Shown: piece by piece, positions 61,396-64,000 of the stretch
How positions within the stretch are numbered: the first letter of the stretch is position 1
Layout: each line of letters opens with the position of its first letter
NCBI GenBank assembly: GCA_035571515.1
Contig: DATNCQ010000095.1
Span: 27,759-91,758 of the forward strand
Direction: 5' to 3'
Origin: Gp6-AA40 sp035571515
Lineage (GTDB): Bacteria; Acidobacteriota; Vicinamibacteria; Vicinamibacterales; UBA2999
Length of the DNA: 64,000 nucleotides
Position numbers and translations under genes: made by a program
The notes under the pieces: model-generated
Told to the model about the DNA's origin: nothing
The model's database searches: none
Seen by the model: only the letters and a program-made list of their open reading frames with translations

Positions 61396-62919
61396 ATGAC
61401 TGCCCGGCGGAAGTCACACGTGAACATCCCGACAACAACGACAAGTACTACACGGATCGCCGTGTTCATCGATTTCGACAACGTCGAAATCGGCGTCAAG
61501 AACACCATCGGCGGCCAGTTCGACATCGGCCTCATCCTCGAGGCCATCAAGGAGCGCGGCGAGATCGTCACCAAGGTCGCCTACAGCGACTGGAAGCGCG
61601 CGGGCGATTACAGCCGTGTCCTCACGCAGCACGCCATCCGCATGGTGCAGCGCAACATGACGCCAGGCGGTGACAAGAACGGCGCCGACATCACGATGGC
61701 GCTCGACGCGCTCGAGATGGCGTTCACCCACGACCACATCACCGCCTTCGTCATCGTCGGCGGCGACAGCGACTTCATCTCGCTGGTCGAAAAGCTGAAA
61801 CAGTACGGCCGCAAGGTGATCGTGGTCGGTGGACGCCAGTTCACCAGCCTCACGATGCAGAAGAACTGCCACGAGTTCATCGCCTACGAGAACCTCGTCG
61901 GCAGCCGCGGCGGCGGCAGAAGCGGCGCGCGCGGCGAGAGGCCCGCGGCCGGCGCGGCGAGCGACGTCGCGAAGGTGCTGCCGCTGGTGAAACGCGCCCT
62001 CAAGGTCCTGTCCGAGCGCGAGGTCGCGCCGCAGCTGGGACTGCTGAAGAGCACGCTGCTGCAGCTCGACTCGACGTTCTCCGAACGCGAATACGGCGCC
62101 AGCAGCTTCCGCGACTTCATGGAGAAGGTCGCGAAGACCGGCTCGGTCACGTTGAAGAGCGCCGGCCGCAGCATGATGGTCGAGTCGCGCGAGGATGGCG
62201 ACGTCGAAGTCGCGCCCGTCCCGGAGAGCCGAAGCCGCGTCATGTCCGACACGGCAGATCAGCCGGTCAGTGGAGGCCGGGTCCTTTCGGACGCGGCATA
62301 TCAGCCGGCTAGTGGAGGCCGGGGCGTTTCGGACCCGGCAGACGAAGACGAAGAATCGATGCCCGCGTCGCCGATGACGATGCAGGACGGCATCCGCGCG
62401 CTGCAGCAGGCATTCGCGAGCGTGTCACCGGCGCCGAGATGGCCGATGTACGTCCGCCAGGCCAAACAGTTCCTCAAGACGCGGATCGAGGGCTTCGACG
62501 AGCGCAAGTACGGCTTCGCCTCCGTCGTCGATCTCCTGCGCGCCGCGGCCAAGGACGGCGTGCTGAAGCTCGAACGCGATCGGCACGGCGCGTTCCGTGT
62601 GTTTGCCGGTCCGAAGATGACGGCGCCGGCGCTGCATGTCGACGTGGAAGAGATGGAAGAAACTCCGCTCGACGTCGCCGGCGAAGTCGTCGTGGACGAA
62701 CCGTCATCGGTCCTCGCGGAGCCGATCGAAGAGCCGCCGATCGTCGAGGCGGAACCGGTCGAGTCGCCCGAGGCCGTCGCGATCGACGTCGAGCCCGCGC
62801 CGGTGTCGCCCGCGAAGAAGGGCGCGCGTAAACGGAAGACGACTGGTCCCAGGCCAAAGGCGAAGGCCGCGCGTCCACGGCGCGCCTCGCGGTCGAAGTC
62901 GGAAGCCGCGGATCGGTAG
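61396..62919 (+). CDS. NYN-domain protein with OST-HTH/LOTUS domains
   Basis: 507 residues. NYN (PIN-like) nuclease domain, residues 19-172: IAVFIDFDNVEIGVKN, GADITMALDALEMAF, FVIVGGDSDFISLVEKLKQY with acidic residues. Two OST-HTH/LOTUS domains: about 192-262 (VLPLVKRALKVLSEREVAPQ) and about 335-415 (AFASVSPAPRWPMYVRQAKQ, YGFASVVDLLRAAA). A 14-residue repeat (282-316) links them, and a Lys/Arg-rich tail ends the protein. Likely RNA-binding nuclease; bacterial role unknown. Confidence 0.9.
   Translation: MTARRKSHVNIPTTTTSTTRIAVFIDFDNVEIGVKNTIGGQFDIGLILEAIKERGEIVTKVAYSDWKRAGDYSRVLTQHAIRMVQRNMTPGGDKNGADITMALDALEMAFTHDHITAFVIVGGDSDFISLVEKLKQYGRKVIVVGGRQFTSLTMQKNCHEFIAYENLVGSRGGGRSGARGERPAAGAASDVAKVLPLVKRALKVLSEREVAPQLGLLKSTLLQLDSTFSEREYGASSFRDFMEKVAKTGSVTLKSAGRSMMVESREDGDVEVAPVPESRSRVMSDTADQPVSGGRVLSDAAYQPASGGRGVSDPADEDEESMPASPMTMQDGIRALQQAFASVSPAPRWPMYVRQAKQFLKTRIEGFDERKYGFASVVDLLRAAAKDGVLKLERDRHGAFRVFAGPKMTAPALHVDVEEMEETPLDVAGEVVVDEPSSVLAEPIEEPPIVEAEPVESPEAVAIDVEPAPVSPAKKGARKRKTTGPRPKAKAARPRRASRSKSEAADR
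62239..62343. repeat. 42-bp repeat in the NYN gene, in frame
   Basis: Two and a half units of 42 bp at 62239, 62281 and 62323, encoding 14-residue repeats (VxSDxAxQPxSGGR). Each includes the hairpin-like TTTCGGAC motif shared with 16533-16554. Confidence 0.85.
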
Positions 62920-62940
62920 GAACCGCGCGAGCCATCCCCT

Positions 62941-63657
62941 GTGGTCGTGAAACCGATCGTTGCTGGCGTCTCGATCGTTCTCGCCGCGACTGCGGCGCTT
63001 GCGATGCAGGTGCCGTCAGACGACGTCCTTGCGCGCGTCGATCATCTCGTCTACGCGACGCCCGATCTGGAGCTCGGCATCCAGGCGATCGAGAAGCTGA
63101 CCGGCGTTCGCGCGAGCGCCGGCGGCCAGCATCCGGGGCTTGGCACCCGGAACGCGCTCATCGCACTTGGATCGTCGACATACCTCGAGATCATCGGACC
63201 CGATCCCGAACAGCCGAAGCCGGACGGTCCGCGCCGCTTCGGCATCGACGAATTGAAGGCGCCACGCCTCCTGACGTGGGTGGCCAAGGGAACCGGCCTG
63301 GCGCCGTTCGTCGATCGGGCGCGCGCCAGCGGCGTGCGTCTCGGCGACGTCATCGCCGGCAGCCGCAAGCGGCCCGATGGCGTCGTTCTGTCGTGGCGAT
63401 ATACCGATCCCAACGTGATCCTGGAGGAGCGCCTCGTTCCGTACTTCATCGATTGGGGAACATCGCCGCATCCCGCGACGACCGCCGCGCCCGGCCTCTC
63501 GCTGCGCGCGCTCCGCGCCGAGCATCCCGAGCCCGAGCGGATGGCGCGCATCCTGAAGCAGCTCGGTCTGAATCTCCCGGTGCGTCGTGGTGCGAGGCCG
63601 TCGCTCATCGCGACGCTCGACAGCCCCAAAGGGCGCATCGAGCTGCGCAGCAATTAA
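62941..63657 (+). CDS. VOC-like (glyoxalase-fold) protein
   Basis: 238 residues; GTG start, another GTG two codons on. N-terminal hydrophobic run (VAGVSIVLAATAALA) suggests export. VOC/glyoxalase-like domain: RVDHLVYATPDLELGIQAIE, KLTGVRASAGGQHPGLGTRN, LIALGSSTYLEIIGPDPEQP, and a second half FIDWGTSPHPATTAAPGLSL. Similar to the glyoxalase-like domain family (Glyoxalase_3). Ligand unknown. Confidence 0.85.
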   Translation: MVVKPIVAGVSIVLAATAALAMQVPSDDVLARVDHLVYATPDLELGIQAIEKLTGVRASAGGQHPGLGTRNALIALGSSTYLEIIGPDPEQPKPDGPRRFGIDELKAPRLLTWVAKGTGLAPFVDRARASGVRLGDVIAGSRKRPDGVVLSWRYTDPNVILEERLVPYFIDWGTSPHPATTAAPGLSLRALRAEHPEPERMARILKQLGLNLPVRRGARPSLIATLDSPKGRIELRSN

Positions 63658-63663
63658 ACCGTC

Positions 63664-63690
63664 GGGCCGCCTAAAGGCGGCCCCTACGTA
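63664..63690. repeat. REP-like GC hairpin
   Basis: GGGCCGCC / GGCGGCCC with loop TAAA, followed by CTACG. Dispersed family, between convergent genes. Confidence 0.85.
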
Positions 63691-63700
63691 CGCCGCGGAC

Positions 63701-64000
63701 TCAGCGCGCGAGCGGATCGGGACGAAGCTGAATCCTGACGGCCTTCGGGCGGTTGGCTGTGCCGCCTTCGAGGTGGAACATCGCCCGCGTCCCGTAGGTG
63801 GACCAGAGCGCGCGTCCCTTCCACCCGGCATTCGCGTCGTCGATGCGCGCGTCGACGTTCTTCGCAAAGAACCCCATCGGATAGGGAAGCGTGATGTTGA
63901 CGAAGCGGCCGTTGACGAGCGCGAAGATCGAGCTGTTGAGGTTTCCCATCGCGATCGGCACGTTCCTCCCGAGTCCGAACACGTCGAACCGATCGATCCA
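63701..64000 (-). CDS. C-terminal part of an unknown protein (continues beyond the window)
   Basis: The frame is open from the window's right edge to TGA at 63701-63703: 99 residues, beginning mid-protein. No Met start is needed, as the frame is continuous to base 64000; a GTG at 63980-63982 is an internal valine. Visible: GNLNSSIFALVNGRFVNITL, PYPMGFFAKNVDARIDDANA, GWKGRALWSTYGTRAMFHLE and QLRPDPLAR. This looks like the end of a large secreted protein, but no family is named. Confidence 0.7.
   Translation of the reverse strand, partial: WIDRFDVFGLGRNVPIAMGNLNSSIFALVNGRFVNITLPYPMGFFAKNVDARIDDANAGWKGRALWSTYGTRAMFHLEGGTANRPKAVRIQLRPDPLAR

Overview
The window comes from a GC-rich, Gram-negative-type bacterial chromosome. 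It carries outer-membrane barrel genes, lipoprotein and Tat-type signals, a DUF1800/DUF1501 pair, carboxypeptidase-regulatory-domain proteins, bacillithiol genes and many dispersed short repeats. Together these suggest an Acidobacteriota member, perhaps of the Vicinamibacteria type. This is inference from gene content; no rRNA or tRNA gene was seen. Coding density is high, with many ATGA/GTGA start-stop overlaps.

Layout. 1-10 kb: secreted and regulatory proteins, a penicillin-acylase-type hydrolase, an Ada repair protein and a bacillithiol operon (TfoX-like, FAD oxidoreductase, bshB1, bshA). 10.1-11.9 kb: an AT-richer cassette of an unknown protein, a PIN toxin-like protein and a frameshifted small gene, bracketed by inverted heptamer repeats. 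12-18.7 kb: a reductase, DUF1800/DUF1501, a SYLF protein and an ECF sigma/anti-sigma pair. 18.7-22.6 kb: an epimerase, a transporter, a four-helix-bundle gene (also bracketed by inverted heptamer repeats) and an AAA ATPase. 22.6-29.3 kb: a histidine operon hisI-G-D-C-B-H-F-A read on the minus strand, with an unlisted 25-residue His-rich leader peptide and terminator in front of it. 29.3-32 kb: a molybdate regulator and modABC. 32-39.4 kb: housekeeping and envelope genes including metK. 39.4-42.1 kb: a KaiB-KaiC-receiver-KaiB cluster. 42-48 kb: thiO, phhB, MerR, an orphan microcompartment shell protein, a BstA/YfiT-like bacillithiol transferase, xdhC and a MocA-like gene. 48-57.4 kb: a beta-sandwich repeat protein, an M28 peptidase and a run of kynU, kynA and a membrane MutS-like ATPase. 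57.4-64 kb: a D-lactate-dehydrogenase-type flavoprotein, gyrA/parC, a NYN/OST-HTH protein and a VOC protein.

The most striking theme is short repetitive DNA. Several unrelated repeats share a 7-nt period and often occur as facing inverted pairs. A separate family forms short GC-rich hairpins. Various repeats supply coding sequence to proteins: the acylase spacer, the HisB N-terminus, and the MutS-like, MerR and RidA C-termini. Metabolically the window links histidine synthesis, tryptophan breakdown to anthranilate, molybdate uptake and cofactor handling, and bacillithiol synthesis and use.
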